From Antedon bifida (lineage: Eukaryota > Echinodermata > Crinoidea > Comatulida > Antedonidae): a DNA stretch of 64,000 nt. The translations under genes and the position numbers were made by a program. Positions 35,601-46,539 of this stretch are shown piece by piece; the stretch's first letter is position 1; the number at the start of each line of letters is the position of its first letter. The DNA lies in NCBI GenBank assembly GCA_963402885.1, contig OY727097.1, forward strand, positions 25,909,401 through 25,973,400. The letters are read 5' to 3'. The notes beneath the pieces were generated by a model. The model searched no databases. It was not told the origin of the DNA and was given only the letters and a program-made list of their open reading frames with translations.

Positions 35601-38600
35601 GAATAATCAATGGTTTATATCTCAGTTAAAATGTATTAATCTTTTTGCCTAAGTCAAGATGTAGCTGCTATAATAGGAATGGATTTAATAATCTATATAT
35701 AAATTTACGTAGCGGTAAGGGCAAAACTTGGTAAATCATGCCTTACTTCAAGAATTTTTACTCTATGGTATATAAAGTTGGTTGGTAATTTCGGTATGAT
35801 TTTAACCACCTAATGTATTATTTCCATATTTTAAAGGCCAGGTGCGGGCAAAAAATTTCTATTGATCATACATTCCAATAATTATCGATCTATAGTTTCC
35901 CCTATGTTTCATAATTTTTGGGATTTTATTTGTGTTACACGAGCTTGTTGAAAAAAAGCACTTTCTTATCAGTGGGGGGATAGTTCAAATTACACAGTAA
36001 AATCTCTATTCTTTTGTACACACATTTTGTAAATAGAGCGGCATTTTAAAAAGCTATGAAAACTAAACGGTGTGGTAAAAAATTTTATCAGATGACTAAA
36101 TATAGGTAATATAACTTGAATTTTACATTTCTGGTATTTTTATTCAACTTCAGATTTTTATTTTCATGTAAAAGCAAAAATTATCCACCGTATATCCACC
36201 ATCTTTTTTCACCTTCTAGGGAGTCACCAGACATGTTATTACATTAGGTTAACTACCTAACTACTGAAAAAAAGTATTCCTGGTTTTTATGGCAGAATAT
36301 TGCCAAATTTTGTATTTGACCATATTAAGGGAAATTCATGTTTTTTCGTCTTGATTTCTGTTACAAATATTTGATTTATGTACAATTAACCAGATATTAT
36401 ATTTAAAATTCATGCCTGTACCTGAGCTTTAAGTAGCAAAATAAAATTGAATCTTGAGCGTACCGACTAGTAAGCATGCAATTAAGACTGTGAAACCGTA
36501 ATGTATAGCCATAATATCGGCAAGGGTTCGCAGTCCACTTGCTCGATGGTCCTAGTGGTAGAATGGGTCTTCTTGGATAAAGACTATAAACTGTAGGCCT
36601 AGTGTACACAAAATGTTTGTGTGCTCATCTTTCAAAACTAGTAGGGGGTTCAAACAATGTCATATACAGGGAAGAGGTGAGTGCATGGGACTATATAAAT
36701 GTTGTGTAATTATTCAAGAAAACAAAAGGTAGAAATATCTGCCTAGGTTTTTTTGAAAACTGACTTATGCAAAATCATTGAATTAAAATTGTTAATTAGG
36801 ATTGTTATAATAAAGAGGAAATGGATAACTCTGACCCCTTTTCTACTTACGACTATTCTGCACATGATCCTGCAGCATCTCAATCTTCAGGATACTGCAG
36901 AGTTCTGCAAGAGTCTCCAGATGGTTGATGTGGATGATCAGAGGTCTTAAGACATCATACAGGTTGCTAGAAAGACTCTCCAAAAGTAAACTGAACATAA
37001 AACAATAAACGTATTTATTAAGAAACTACAGGTAAAGACTAAGTCGGAAAAAAGAATGGGATGTTTTTAATTTTTGTTTAAAAAACAATTACTTACTCTA
37101 ATTTTTTGGTAGGTTTTGAAAAGAAATGGAAAAATAATTGATATTCATCTTCACATACGTGAATCATAAATGCACAGCCACTACGAACCTAAAAAAATAA
37201 GAATATTAATAGAAACATGTTTCACCAAATGTAAACTAATCATTACATTTGAAAACATTTGTGAAAACATTGGAAATTGATTGTACTCGAAACCACAACC
37301 TCCAGATCCTTAGCCTGGTAGTCATACCTTGAGACCACCAAGCTTGGGCTTGGTGAATTATTAATTTAAAAAAAAAAACTATTTTGAGAATTTATAATTT
37401 TTTTTTTTATTTCATGCGCATCCAACAGCGAGCACAAATTTGCCAATTGCAGGATGGATAAACTATTATGTTTTAAACTTTTTATTGATTACTATATTTA
37501 TATGTATTGAATATATTGTAAAATCTAATCACACTAGATTGCACTAGAATTGAACTTTACACATTTCATCATTTATGGTAGACTTACAAGTGCGCAGTGA
37601 TCTCTAACATGTTTTGATGCTAGCTCTGACACAGCAGCAGCAACGCTAGGCCCTAGCAAGGTCTGCCGCTGAGCAAAATAGTAGGCGTAACAGTCTTCCA
37701 ACAAGGCTTGGTATCTGAGAAAAAAGAGAACATACAGCGATAAAAGCCAGCTCACAAAGAATGCATCATCCTTCTCTGTATTCTCTTTATTAGCTTCATT
37801 ATCATCATCTTTATTATCATAATCATCTTTTTCAGCATCACCATCCACACACTATCACCACCAGTGGTGTAATGCACAGGGCCTAGCACTCTTAAAGGGC
37901 CCTCCAACCCTGGGTATTTGCATTTGACTGCTCATGCTCTGTGGCCATTTGAGCTCTGGGGCCCCTGGGTTTAGCCAGTGAGAGCTGATAGCCGTTATGC
38001 CACGGATCATCACATACACCTGTACACTTACTCTGGTCCTCTGTTATAACGTAGTTCAACTTGTTCCATAATTGATTTCACTTTTGGCGCACTCGTTCGG
38101 AAGTTTCCATAAAATAACGTAAACGCATTTTCAGACTGTGAATCGGAATCCTGTAAAAAAAAAATTAGAAAAAGAAACTTAGAGGAAACACTACAGCCAA
38201 CCCCTATTAAGGGGACACTGTGTATACAAAATTCCTAATAGATCATACAGTATATAAGTTTAAAATACTAATTCATAGTCAAATTTGTGGGGATACTGAG
38301 TCACTTTCAATATAATTAAGGAATAAAGAAATCAATAATTATTCCGAAGGAGACCATTACCAACATTTTTCGAAGGCAAGATGAAAAATAAAAAATTAAA
38401 CAACCTTGCGAGTGAGTACTTGCTGTGTTGAATTTTGTAGGGTGTTATAAACACTTGACCTCATCAACTGACATGCCTTGGATAAACAACCTTTGAACTT
38501 TGTTTGATAAAGTTGTGATTCCTTGAAATGTGGCTGTGGATGTAAGAATATATAAAGTAAAAGAAAAATAAATTTAAAAAAAGACTGCTGTAGCTAAAGC

Positions 38601-41600
38601 TCTGTCTACACTATCAAATAGTTTGACAAAATAAGTGTGATGTGGTAGTGATGCCCAAATATGGTAGTGATATGACATCATCATGTCCATATATGGGCAC
38701 ATCACATTTTTTTGTCACATAAAGTTTGATAGTGTAGACAGAGTTTGACATGTTTTACCCACTTTCAGTTTTCTTAACAAGGCAGTACTATTCTGTATAA
38801 AACACATTTGTTAATTATCTGAAAGCCTTCATATTCATATTATGGCCTTTACGGATTATTATTTTTCTCAACATATAAAGGCAGAAACTGGAGAGGCATA
38901 TACAATTTCTTTTCCTTATTAAAAATTACTAAAGCTCTGTCTACACTACTAAACTTTATGAGATAAAAAAACATGTGTCCATATATGGACACGATGACAT
39001 CACAACCATATTTGGGAAAATCACACTAGTTTGATAGTGTAGACAGAACTTAAGCGCTCCTTCGTTCCATCACTTTAAATGAACTATTTACAACAGTTTC
39101 TTCTAATCAGTTAGTGCTGTTAAAAAACTTACATTAGAAGATATATATGTGATACACTCATCCAATTTAGACAGTACAGGTACAAGAGAATCACCAGTCA
39201 CAGAAAATGTTGGTGAAGCGAGCTTCTACAAAAAAAAAAATCATGTTTATAACTAGTAAAACACTCGGAGAGAGAGCAGCCTAGCGCAATTGGCGATTAA
39301 AACTGGTGGTAGTCACTGTGTCGTGCACTGAACCATGAAAAACCATAGGTTACAGACTTAATGGGATATCCTTGGTGCGTAACACCAAAATACAACAACA
39401 TCCCTGTGCTTATGCAGTTTATATACGGTGGTCACTAATGTCATACATCGCAATAGCATGGTGTCATATTGGCAATCCAATTGAAACTAGCGTAGTCTGC
39501 TAAACTGGGGGTAGTTACTGTGTTGTGCGCTGAACCATGAAAGACCATAGTTTATGGACTTGGTTGACTATACTTGATGCGTAACATGAAAATACAACAA
39601 CATCCCTGTGCTTATGAAGTTTATTTGCTGTGGTTACTAATAATGTTACACATCGAAATAGCATGGTGTCATATTGGCAATCCAATTGAAACTAACATAG
39701 TCTGTTAAACTGGGGTAGTCACTGTTGTGTCCGCTGAACCGTAAAATTATTGTGTATTCATTTTATTTCACAACAAATATTTCAATATAATTAAAGCAAA
39801 TTATTTGTACATAATAATGAACTATCAAGGAACTTATTTAAAAAATATTATAACACTAAAATGAAAAAAAAAATATCAGCTTAGAAAAAAATTAAAAATA
39901 ATGATGATGCTGATAAAACTAATTTGCATATAGGATCATCACTATAAACTTTTGACTTACTGTGTTAATTCGTTCCAGCTCATTGAAGTATGACAGCTTA
40001 CTAGTAATGGTTTCTGCTTTATTTACTAAGCTTGTCTGAAAAAAAAAAACCTGTTTTGTTAGAAATAGAATTAAATACAATTTTACAGGCGTCCTTGGAA
40101 AAAAAAAGACTATTTTGAGTCCCAAAATTGTCCCCTAGGGATTATATTGAAATCAAAAGAATCACTTTTATGGGATATCTGTCATGTTATCCTGATCTTT
40201 CTTTCATTCAAAGGTCTAGACCAGTCTAGTTTTACTTGTTTTCTCAGAGACTCTTGACAGGCTTCGTGGAGAGCAATTGCCTCCTTCAACAAGCTGAAGA
40301 TTTTGCAACTAAGAGGCCTACAGCTAGAAGGCCTAGTGTGGTGTGTGTGATAGTGGTTGTGTGAACTGGTATGCCAGGGTAACCCCCTACTCGTCTCGAA
40401 AGATGTTACTAGGTTTTTTAAAGTATCACTGAACCTAAAGTTTATATTCCTTTTCCGAGAGACGTATCCTACCACCAGAACCATGAAGTGAGTAAGGCTT
40501 GAACCCTTGCTGATAATAATATATGGTATTTATAAGGTGCCCTTCGAAAAAAAGACCGGAGCGCCGTACATACATAAAATATGCATTACACGCTTAAATG
40601 GTACTCTCTCTATTCAAGGGTCTATACCACTTTCTCTACCCTTGTTTCACTTACTTGTTCTCTCAGCGACTCCTCACAGGCTTCGTGGAGAGCGTTCGTC
40701 TTCGTGGAGACAAACACATGTTGCTTCTGAAGCTTCTCTAGATGGACCAGCGCCCTCGATACTTCCTGCAGCACGTCCTCACATTGTCGTTTGTATTCTG
40801 ATAACTGATCACAATGAGCTCTGATAAAATAAGTCAAATGTTTACTATGCTACTTACACTCTGTCTACACTATCAAACTAAAAAAAAGTGTGATGTGCCC
40901 AAATATGGTAGTGATATTCCCAAATATGGTAGTGATATGACATCATCATGTCCATATTTGGGCACATCTCATTTTTTTGTCACATAAAGTTTGATAGTTT
41001 AGACAAGGCTTTACAGGGAACACTTCTAGTACAAGGACACTTTAGGTTTGATATACAAAGATCCTGTGATCGTATTTACCAACAATCAACTTTATGTCAC
41101 AAAAAAATATGAAGTGTCCATACAGTATATGGACATGATGATGTCATATCACTACCATATTTGGGTATATCACTACCATAATATTTTGGCACATCACTCT
41201 TCTTTAAACTAGTTTGATAGTGTCGACATAGCTTTTGGCTAAGGGGAAAACTTAAAATTAAAAATTTAAGGGAAATACTAAAATAGTTATTGAGTTGTGG
41301 GAAATATCTCACTTGGTGAATACAGCCACAGGATTTTGAAATATTGATTGGAAGGGTGGGTGGGGGGGTGTTGGGTTGGGAGCGGGAGGTGTGTGTAGTT
41401 TTGAGAGTCTAAAAATTAAACTTATCCTAATGTTGAGCACCCCCTTGGATCCTCCTATTATCTACATATGTACATTAGGAATAATTTAAGGAATTTTATT
41501 TAGATTTTATTATTTATCATACTTGTAAGATATTTCTTCATCCATATCCATCAGTTGTTCAACTTTATTAAACCAAGCAAAAAACTGGAAAAGAAAAAGA

Positions 41601-43239
41601 CAAGTTATAAACACTTTTTGTTTGTCGAAAAAGAAAATACAGCATAGCAATGTACCTGAAGATGAATACATAAAGGTTGAAATATGTTATATTGGCTTGC
41701 CTCACTTTTTTTGGAGTTTATTTTATATTTTCATAGAATGTACTGTACAAGATTTAGATTATTTTCATATAAATGATGATGTAAACAAAATAACAACTTC
41801 TTTAAATTAATATTGATTTATTAACATTTTCTGCTAAAAGGTATATAAATATAAGAAATACAAATAAAGAACACAACAGGCAAAAAACATATTATAAACT
41901 GTGCGGTGATATACTGAAAATGTATTAATAATAATTTGAAACAATAAGATGAGGAAATCTGTGAGAATGAGAAAAAGTCGCCCCAATCGAGATTCAAATC
42001 CGGAACCTTCTGCTTGATATGCAAACTGGGGCTTTCATGGTATTGTTCAAACCCAATTGGATAGTGACTCTTTAACATTCTTGGCTTGGTACAGCAGAAC
42101 AGCATTATTCAATTGTACGCACGCGCACCAGAGATCAAATTTGGTACGCCCTCATAATATAGAACACATATTTTTTATATCTCATTTATTTGTAGGCCTA
42201 CTTAGTGTAAAGCACAAAAACCCAATAGTAATATAAAATGCATTTGGTTTTATTCAGCACAACCAAATATATAAATATGCATGGTTGTGGAAAATAAATA
42301 AAAACACACTAACTTGTTGGACATTTTCAATTTTCTCATTTTCCATATTGAGTGAAGCAAAACCTTGATTGATGACATCTTCACCGACATTGGAGAAGTC
42401 AGATGATAACATCGGTCTGTTTTGACTAAACATTCCAATTTCGTCAATTGGTATCTGAGAAATATTAAAACATCATTATATTAAAAGCATTTTTCTTACC
42501 TACACTGTATAGATAGGCCCTACCTAATATAGGCCTAATGATCAACCATGTCAGTTAGGCCTACTACTGTATAATAACAATAAATATAAATAGGCTAGGC
42601 CTAGGGCCTGCCTGTAAATGATAAACTTTATTGAACAAATGCTTTTGTAGTCATATCAATCAGCTTATAAGGCAATAAAAAAAAATCTGACATTTAAATC
42701 TTAAATAAGAAGCGAATTATACAAGTAAAATGAAATAGTAAAAAACAAAATAATTTTACAGACAGAGAACAATTCACTTAAAATCATTATGGAGTTATCA
42801 GTTATGTTTTATTTTATTATCTATTTTCCTAGCTAGGCATTATAAATAATAATTATTGAGGTTGGGTCAACTTGTCTCTATCTAACTTTAAACGCAGTAG
42901 CAGCAAAAGTTTACCAAGCCTGAATATTGATATGATATATATTTTTTATGGCTAGGCCTAGGCCCTATGCCTATACAATTTGGGTGTCCGCGAATCAGAC
43001 AAGACGTGATGACGTGGGCTTCCGAACTAAACGAAAACACAGCCTAGACCTAGCCTAGCTCTGAAAATATTATTATTTACCTCTATTGGCAGAGGCCTAG
43101 TGGAAGCAATTGTTGCCAATTCCATGAAACTATCTTTCTGAATGTCAGATAGCGGCGCTTTTGGGTCCCCTTTATGTTCCCAATAGCTCAGTTTTTCACG
43201 AATAACTTTAGCGTTTTTCATCTTCGTGGATTCAGCCAT
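26506..43239 (-). CDS. COG3: COG3, conserved oligomeric Golgi complex subunit 3
   Basis: Lobe A subunit of the COG tethering complex (yeast Sec34), needed for retrograde traffic within the Golgi; peripheral on the cytosolic face. About 831 aa (human 828). Exons, 5' to 3': 43239-43081, 42454-42314, 41584-41523, 40820-40655, 40035-39961, 39225-39133, 38533-38405, 38150-38032, 37714-37588, 37188-37097, 36990-36851, 35552-35392, 34643-34490, 34136-34012, 33243-33154, 32862-32742, 32109-32027, 29438-29304, 28803-28728, 28342-28215, 26625-26506. All phases agree. Landmarks: [12 protein letters not shown] (Sec34 region), [79 protein letters not shown]. The ATG has A at -3 and G at +4. The introns are full of transposon debris. 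Confidence 0.94.
26700..26880 (+). repeat. Retroposon-like fragment in last COG3 intron
   Basis: AGTAGAACTCTTCATTTGAG at 26701-26720 matches the start of the GGGACACC-type elements. TTTTATTTTATTCAATTTTC plus ACAAAAATACATAACAAC then resembles a retroposon tail, also seen near 24610. Boundaries unclear. Confidence 0.35.
26960..28080 (+). repeat. 33-bp minisatellite, ~33 copies
   Basis: The unit is about TTCAGGGGACACATCTAT then TAAAGGGACACCTTA, 33 bp. Because 33 is a multiple of three, long open frames arise on the plus strand; these are not genes. Units vary by single bases and by 32-bp versions (one A lost), and a CGTCCATGAAAG variant recurs near 27010, 27214, 27475 and 28000. It lies in the last COG3 intron and is bounded on the right by the tail of a 5S-type SINE. 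Confidence 0.95.
28080..28155 (+). mobile_element. SINE tail fragment
   Basis: GGCACTGCACTCACTG, then GTGGAGGGCCTAATC and TTTCCTCAGTTTCC, match the last ~75 bases of the 5S-derived SINE at 9330-9400. The head is absent; the minisatellite occupies its place. Confidence 0.7.
29159..29255 (+). mobile_element. 'GCTCTGTCTACACTATC' MITE, copy b (left end lost)
   Basis: The right half is clear: CACTACCATATTTGGGCACA, then TTTTGTCAAACTAGTTTGAT and AGTGTAGACAGAGCTTTA. The left half is unrecognisable. It ends ~50 bases from COG3 exon 18. Confidence 0.75.
29525..30960. mobile_element. ~1.2-kb non-autonomous DNA element with GGTTATCCGC ends
   Basis: GGTTATCCGCA at about 29598 is mirrored by TGCGGATAACC at about 30774-30784. 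The interior is unusually rich in CpG and ACGCGCGCGTGCGCAC-type runs for this AT-rich region and has no coding capacity. It is flanked by two copies of a ~60-bp sequence starting GGGGCTAGGCCACTAGGAT (29526 and 30908), and TGATTGATTGCTATGTT is repeated at 30819 and 30868. The flanks may be a target segment duplicated with the element. Sits in COG3 intron 17. Confidence 0.6.
32325..32605 (+). repeat. 16-bp tandem repeat GGGACAACTACGCCAT
   Basis: About 15 units of GGACAACTACGCCRTG, most uniform at 32390-32470 and decaying on both sides. The translated open frames are repeat artefacts, since 16 is not a multiple of three. In COG3 intron 16. Confidence 0.92.
32637..32715 (-). mobile_element. tRNA-like SINE fragment
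   Basis: Reverse strand: GAATGGTGGTTAACATACTT (box A region) and AGGTTCAAATCATGG (box B) at tRNA-like spacing. About 30 bases downstream of COG3 exon 16 in gene orientation. Confidence 0.6.
33312..33427 (+). mobile_element. 'GCTCTGTCTACACTATC' MITE, copy c (left end lost)
   Basis: From ATGTGACAAAAACAATGTGA to AGTTTGATAGTGTAGTTAGA. Left terminal repeat missing. COG3 intron 14. Confidence 0.8.
33528..33694 (+). mobile_element. 'GCTCTGTCTACACTATC' MITE, copy d (complete)
   Basis: Both ends present: TTAAGCTCCATCTACACTAT and ATAGTGTAGACAGAGCTTTA. The middle has a duplicated CATxTTTGGGMAYATCA segment. Confidence 0.9.
33695..33825 (+). mobile_element. 'GCTCTGTCTACACTATC' MITE, copy e
   Basis: Starts immediately after copy d, with TAGCTCTGTCAAACTTTATG (the left repeat lost TACACTAT), and ends GTAGACAGAGCTTTA. 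Copies d and e share one junction, so this is a tandem pair. Confidence 0.9.
34265..34396 (+). mobile_element. 'GCTCTGTCTACACTATC' MITE, copy f (expanded centre)
   Basis: Left end missing. The 22-bp phrase around CATATTTGGGCATATCACTA is repeated about four times before the right end GTAGACAAGGCTTTA. Confidence 0.8.
35253..35350 (+). mobile_element. 'GCTCTGTCTACACTATC' MITE, copy g (right end lost)
   Basis: ATGCTCTGTCTACACTATCA to about ATGATGTCATATATCTACC. It ends ~40 bases from COG3 exon 12. Confidence 0.8.
35831..36432 (+). mobile_element. TTAA-flanked non-coding element, copy 1 (602 bp)
   Basis: Begins TTAAAGGCCAGGTGCGGGC and ends GCCTGTACCTGAGCTTTAA; the ends are imperfect inverted repeats including TTAA. 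Nearly the whole length recurs at 56388-56998, where the insertion site can be compared with a paralogous empty site. In COG3 intron 11. Confidence 0.85.
36470..36660 (+). mobile_element. tRNA-derived SINE copy
   Basis: Shares with 7295-7550: AACCGTRATGTATAGCCATAA, ATATYGGCAMRGGTT, TGGTCCTAGTGGTAGAA, TTCTTGGATAAAGACT and CATCTTTCRAAACTAG then TAGGGG. The 5' end is degenerate and the shared 3' tail is missing. Confidence 0.7.
37282..37345 (-). mobile_element. tRNA-like SINE head
   Basis: Reverse strand: GGTGGTCTCAAGGTATGACT (box A region), then GGTTGTGGTTTCGAGT (box B). A third distinct tRNA-like head in the COG3 introns. Confidence 0.55.
38595..38746 (-). mobile_element. 'GCTCTGTCTACACTATC' MITE, copy h (inverted)
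   Basis: Complete copy in the opposite orientation: left TAAAGCTCTGTCTACACTAT, then AGTTTGACAAAATAAGTGTG; right AAGTTTGATAGTGTAGACAG. COG3 intron 6. Confidence 0.9.
38930..39053 (+). mobile_element. 'GCTCTGTCTACACTATC' MITE, copy i (complete)
   Basis: TAAAGCTCTGTCTACACTAC to GATAGTGTAGACAGAACTTA. Slightly shortened right arm. Confidence 0.88.
40200..40295 (-). pseudogene. Duplicated fragment of COG3 exon 4 and its donor flank
   Basis: The reverse strand reads [13 protein letters not shown], matching the end of COG3 exon 4 ([13 protein letters not shown], 40655-40700). The similarity continues into intron sequence (AAGGTCTAGACC here, AGGGTCTATACC there). The duplicate's donor is degraded and it has no acceptor, so it is probably not spliced in. 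It lies ~400 bases downstream of the true exon in gene orientation. Confidence 0.75.
40380..40505 (-). mobile_element. tRNA-derived SINE copy, minus strand
   Basis: Reverse complement contains AGCAAGGGTTCAAGCC (box B), GGTTCTGGTGGTAGGA and ACATCTTTCGAGACGAG then TAGGGGGTTACC, the same body as 7295-7550. Confidence 0.7.
40857..41013 (-). mobile_element. 'GCTCTGTCTACACTATC' MITE, copy j (inverted)
   Basis: CTCTGTCTACACTATCAAAC to TTTGATAGTTTAGACAAGGC, with the AAATATGGTAGTGATAT segment duplicated. It begins ~35 bases from COG3 exon 4. Confidence 0.88.
41085..41236 (+). mobile_element. 'GCTCTGTCTACACTATC' MITE, copy k
   Basis: The left end begins at ATCAACTTTATGTCAC without the CTCTGTCTACAC part. 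Right end AACTAGTTTGATAGTGTCGA then CATAGCTTTT. Confidence 0.82.
41350..41395 (+). repeat. G-rich tract
   Basis: Runs of three or more G separated by one to four bases (GGGTGGGTGGGGGGG, later GGGTTGGGAGCGGG) in COG3 intron 3. The pattern fits a possible G-quadruplex on the plus strand, that is, the template strand of COG3. Confidence 0.6.
41985..42100 (-). mobile_element. tRNA-like SINE head
   Basis: On the reverse strand, GGTTCCGGATTTGAATCTCG is a good box B, with TTTGCATATCAAGCAGAA in the position of an anticodon arm. In COG3 intron 2. Confidence 0.55.
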
Positions 43240-44206
43240 TTTTTGCAGACGACGTAAACAGTACTAATATGACGCGCCTTCTGTGCAAAAAAATTATTGG
43301 ATTAGCAAAATTTTGGACCATTTGTTTTATTGGAACTTTTTAGGTCTTATAGGTACGTCGAGACACAATATGGTGATATTAGTGCAATATGCGCACATTA
43401 TATATCACAATATGCATAATTATGCAAATAATTAACTCGGAAAAGTGGCCTAGTTTGTAATTTTTTTTTTTGGAAATAATAATTACCGTACACACACAAT
43501 TGTCAGAAATCTCTCCAGCAATGTAGTAAATTCTTAAATCAGCCTGTGATAATCAATTTTGGTCTTTTAGTGCCATGAGCACCAAATAATAGTAGGCCTA
43601 CTTTATAGCTGTTTCATATTCAACACACCTCAAAAACAGTATAAGCCTAGGATTTTTCTTCTGTAGGCCTACTCTGATTCCCTGCTACTTAAGTTGATGC
43701 CAACTAGAAAATAAGGGCTCTAAAACCGATTGAAAAAATTTATAATTAAAATCGCACATAATTTGATAGTGGTATAAAAACAAATCTGTAATAGAATATT
43801 AAATGGAGCATTTATACCTTGAACCTCAAAGTAACAATACCGCAATTTACTTTATAACACCTGCTTATATTCTTCTTGCCATTTGATTAATTACGCATCA
43901 CGTGTCGTTCATTATTTTGCAATGTAATTATACTGCTCAGCTTCTTTTTGTAAAAATGTTGATGATTTTAGCCACGCGAGGCATTTTGTTCACTACGCCG
44001 TCAATAACTGTTTTACACAGGCCGGCTCCAAAATTGGAAACGCTGCTGGTTTGAATGACCTAGCTTCACGGGCTATGGGAATGATGTTTCAAGATGAATT
44101 GAATAAAAGTTTAGTTTGGTGTTTTTTAAGAACAAATATGATTAATGTTTTCGTTGAATTTTGTCGCCTCGTTAAATTTCTCATGAATCTCACCATCGAT
44201 TCTAAC

Positions 44207-44584
44207 TCATAAACATTTATTATTTGTATATAATATATGACTGGTTTTCTTCCGGGGGTTGAATTCGACTCGTGTGACACTGATCTCGCCTATAAAACTT
44301 GTCACCGAGCGTCCCCGATATTTTCCTGGGGTTTCCCCTGCTTTCTTACATATGTAATTATCAAAGGGAACTTCCCGTTCAACTGACACCCTATTCACAG
44401 CGAATCCTGAACCTGTTTTATCAATGAATGGGACCTTTAGAAAACGTATGAATAGAGTGTCGATAAGTACGATTCGACGGGATTTCCCGTTCTTAAAATA
44501 ATACCTAAAATAATTTATTCTGGAATCCGGGTGGCTATAAATACATAAATAGTCAGATATTATAAAATACACCATTAGCACCAC
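44207..44584 (-). CDS. Unidentified 125-codon ORF
   Basis: A hydrophobic start (MVLMVYFIISDYLCIYS) then a Lys/Arg-rich part (VEREVPFDNYICKKAGETP, EISVTRVEFNPRKKTS). No known motif and no clear exon context. It could be coding, but it sits among repeats and may be part of an unclassified mobile element. Confidence 0.2.
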   Translation of the reverse strand: MVLMVYFIISDYLCIYSHPDSRINYFRYYFKNGKSRRIVLIDTLFIRFLKVPFIDKTGSGFAVNRVSVEREVPFDNYICKKAGETPGKYRGRSVTSFIGEISVTRVEFNPRKKTSHILYTNNKCL

Positions 44585-44778
44585 TGTGACATAGGTATTA
44601 AGATGTATGTGGCTCCAAGTGGAAAAAAACCCGTGAAAACGTCATTGCTAAACTCAGCCTAATTTAGTGGAGCTTCATCTCTGAAATTTCAGGTAAGGAT
44701 TTTAATATTGCTATTGCATAAAATGAATATTACAGTAATCGAAGACAATTAGTGCACTATTTACAAGTAAATTTCCCC

Positions 44779-45060
44779 GAAACCTTGAAATACCGGAATG
44801 GTGTCCGGCGGTGGTTTAGTTGTATACCAACCTCGAAACCAGTTCTAGAAATACAGGGATGGTGTGTCCGGCGGTGGTTTAGTTGTATACCAACCTCGAA
44901 ACCAGTTCTAGAAATACTGGGATAGTGTCCGGCGGTGGTTTAGTTGTATACCAACCTCGAAACTAGTTCTAGAAATACCGGAATGACGTGTCCGGCGGTG
45001 GTTTAGTTGTATACCAACCTCGAAACCAGTTCTAGAAATACCGGGATGGTGTCCGGAGGG
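44779..45060. repeat. 61-63-bp tandem repeat, ~4.3 copies
   Basis: Unit core: GTCCGGCGGTGGTTTAGTTG then TATACCAACCTCGAAACC and AGTTCTAGAAATAC. GTCCGG recurs at about 44803, 44866, 44927, 44990 and 45051, so alternate units differ by a GT. The copies are very alike, implying recent expansion. Confidence 0.93.
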
Positions 45061-46539
45061 GGATAGTTTAAAAGACCCGAAGCCTGAGTCGATTGTTTTG
45101 TGGATAAATAGTGACGTTTATAACTCATAAGTTATGTGCCATACATGTATATTATGAAGTAATTATAATCTAAAGTGTTTTTTGAAAATGATATTGTATA
45201 CGGTAATACAATTAGAATGACTCAAGTTCCAATTTCAACAATTTATTTGCACATACAGACAACGTTTCATGTTAAAAATCTACAATCATCAGGTGAATAA
45301 AATAAAATAAAGAATAATATAGTGTAGTACAACAACGTGGGTAATATTAATTAAGGACAGGTTATTGATAAAATAATAATGCCGAGGTGATATGATTTGA
45401 ATTTATTTGAAAAATACATAAAAAAATTATTTATACTGTAGCTATCTGACTTTACAGATAAATACATTATAGAAGCCTTTTCCAGGTAGTAAAAAAAAAA
45501 CAGTAGCTTATTTTCATTGGGGTCACAACTTCCGTTATACAGATAGGCATACCAGGGATTAACTCTTCCCTGGGCATACTTAGACTTTATCGTATCTAAT
45601 ATGAAATGATACTTAGATCGTATAAGATAAAAAAAAAACAGGCTATGGAAATTTTGGCGATCTAAAATTAGTTTGTCCGACGCGATAATGATCAAGGGGT
45701 TGATAACTCGTGGCTAGCTGTGGAAGAAACGTATTTTAATAGCAGAATACTCAGCTTTAATAACTAATTAAGGATGTTTCGATCAATTAATCATATATAT
45801 GTTTATACATTTTTCTTTATAATCTAAACGGTAGGAGACATTGGTAGAGGAATCCATGCAGGTCGCTTGCTGGACAGATTGTATTATTACCAAGCATGGC
45901 CTCTTCGATCTTCATATTGATGGGTGGTACAGTGATATCAACTAAGCAGGTATGGTATGCAGTGACGTTTTGTCAACACTTATCAAATCTAAGTAGAAGA
46001 CAATATTTGTAATATTTTCATTTTATCTAACATCAAATTAGATAAAATGAATTATCATTTATCTCTGTTTAAAGAAATAGAAAACATTCGATGGACAAAT
46101 TGTAACCAGGGTATATTTTAATGATAAGGTTTGCCGAGTGTAGAGTATTTGACTCAACGGTCATGTCGTGACGTTTTCGTCGACACGTTTCAAACGTAAG
46201 TAGAAGACAATGTTTGCAATGTTTTCCTTTGTAATCAATACAATGAATAGTCGTTATTCTATTTTGGAATAAATAGAAATTGCGACCCATTTGATTATAA
46301 GGCTTGCCAAGGAATAATTTGAACTAATTCAATCGATCAAACCTCTATCAAGTAGACAAACTTCCACCAATAAAAACAACTCTTCACAAACCAGCTTATT
46401 AACCAAACAAAAAACCTAGTCAACCATACAGGTAAACAGACACTATTATTACCAACTATCGAACCAAAACAACCATCACAACACCAATCTACCAACCACA
46501 GAAAAAACCTAACCAAAAAATAATTAAAATTCAAACCAA

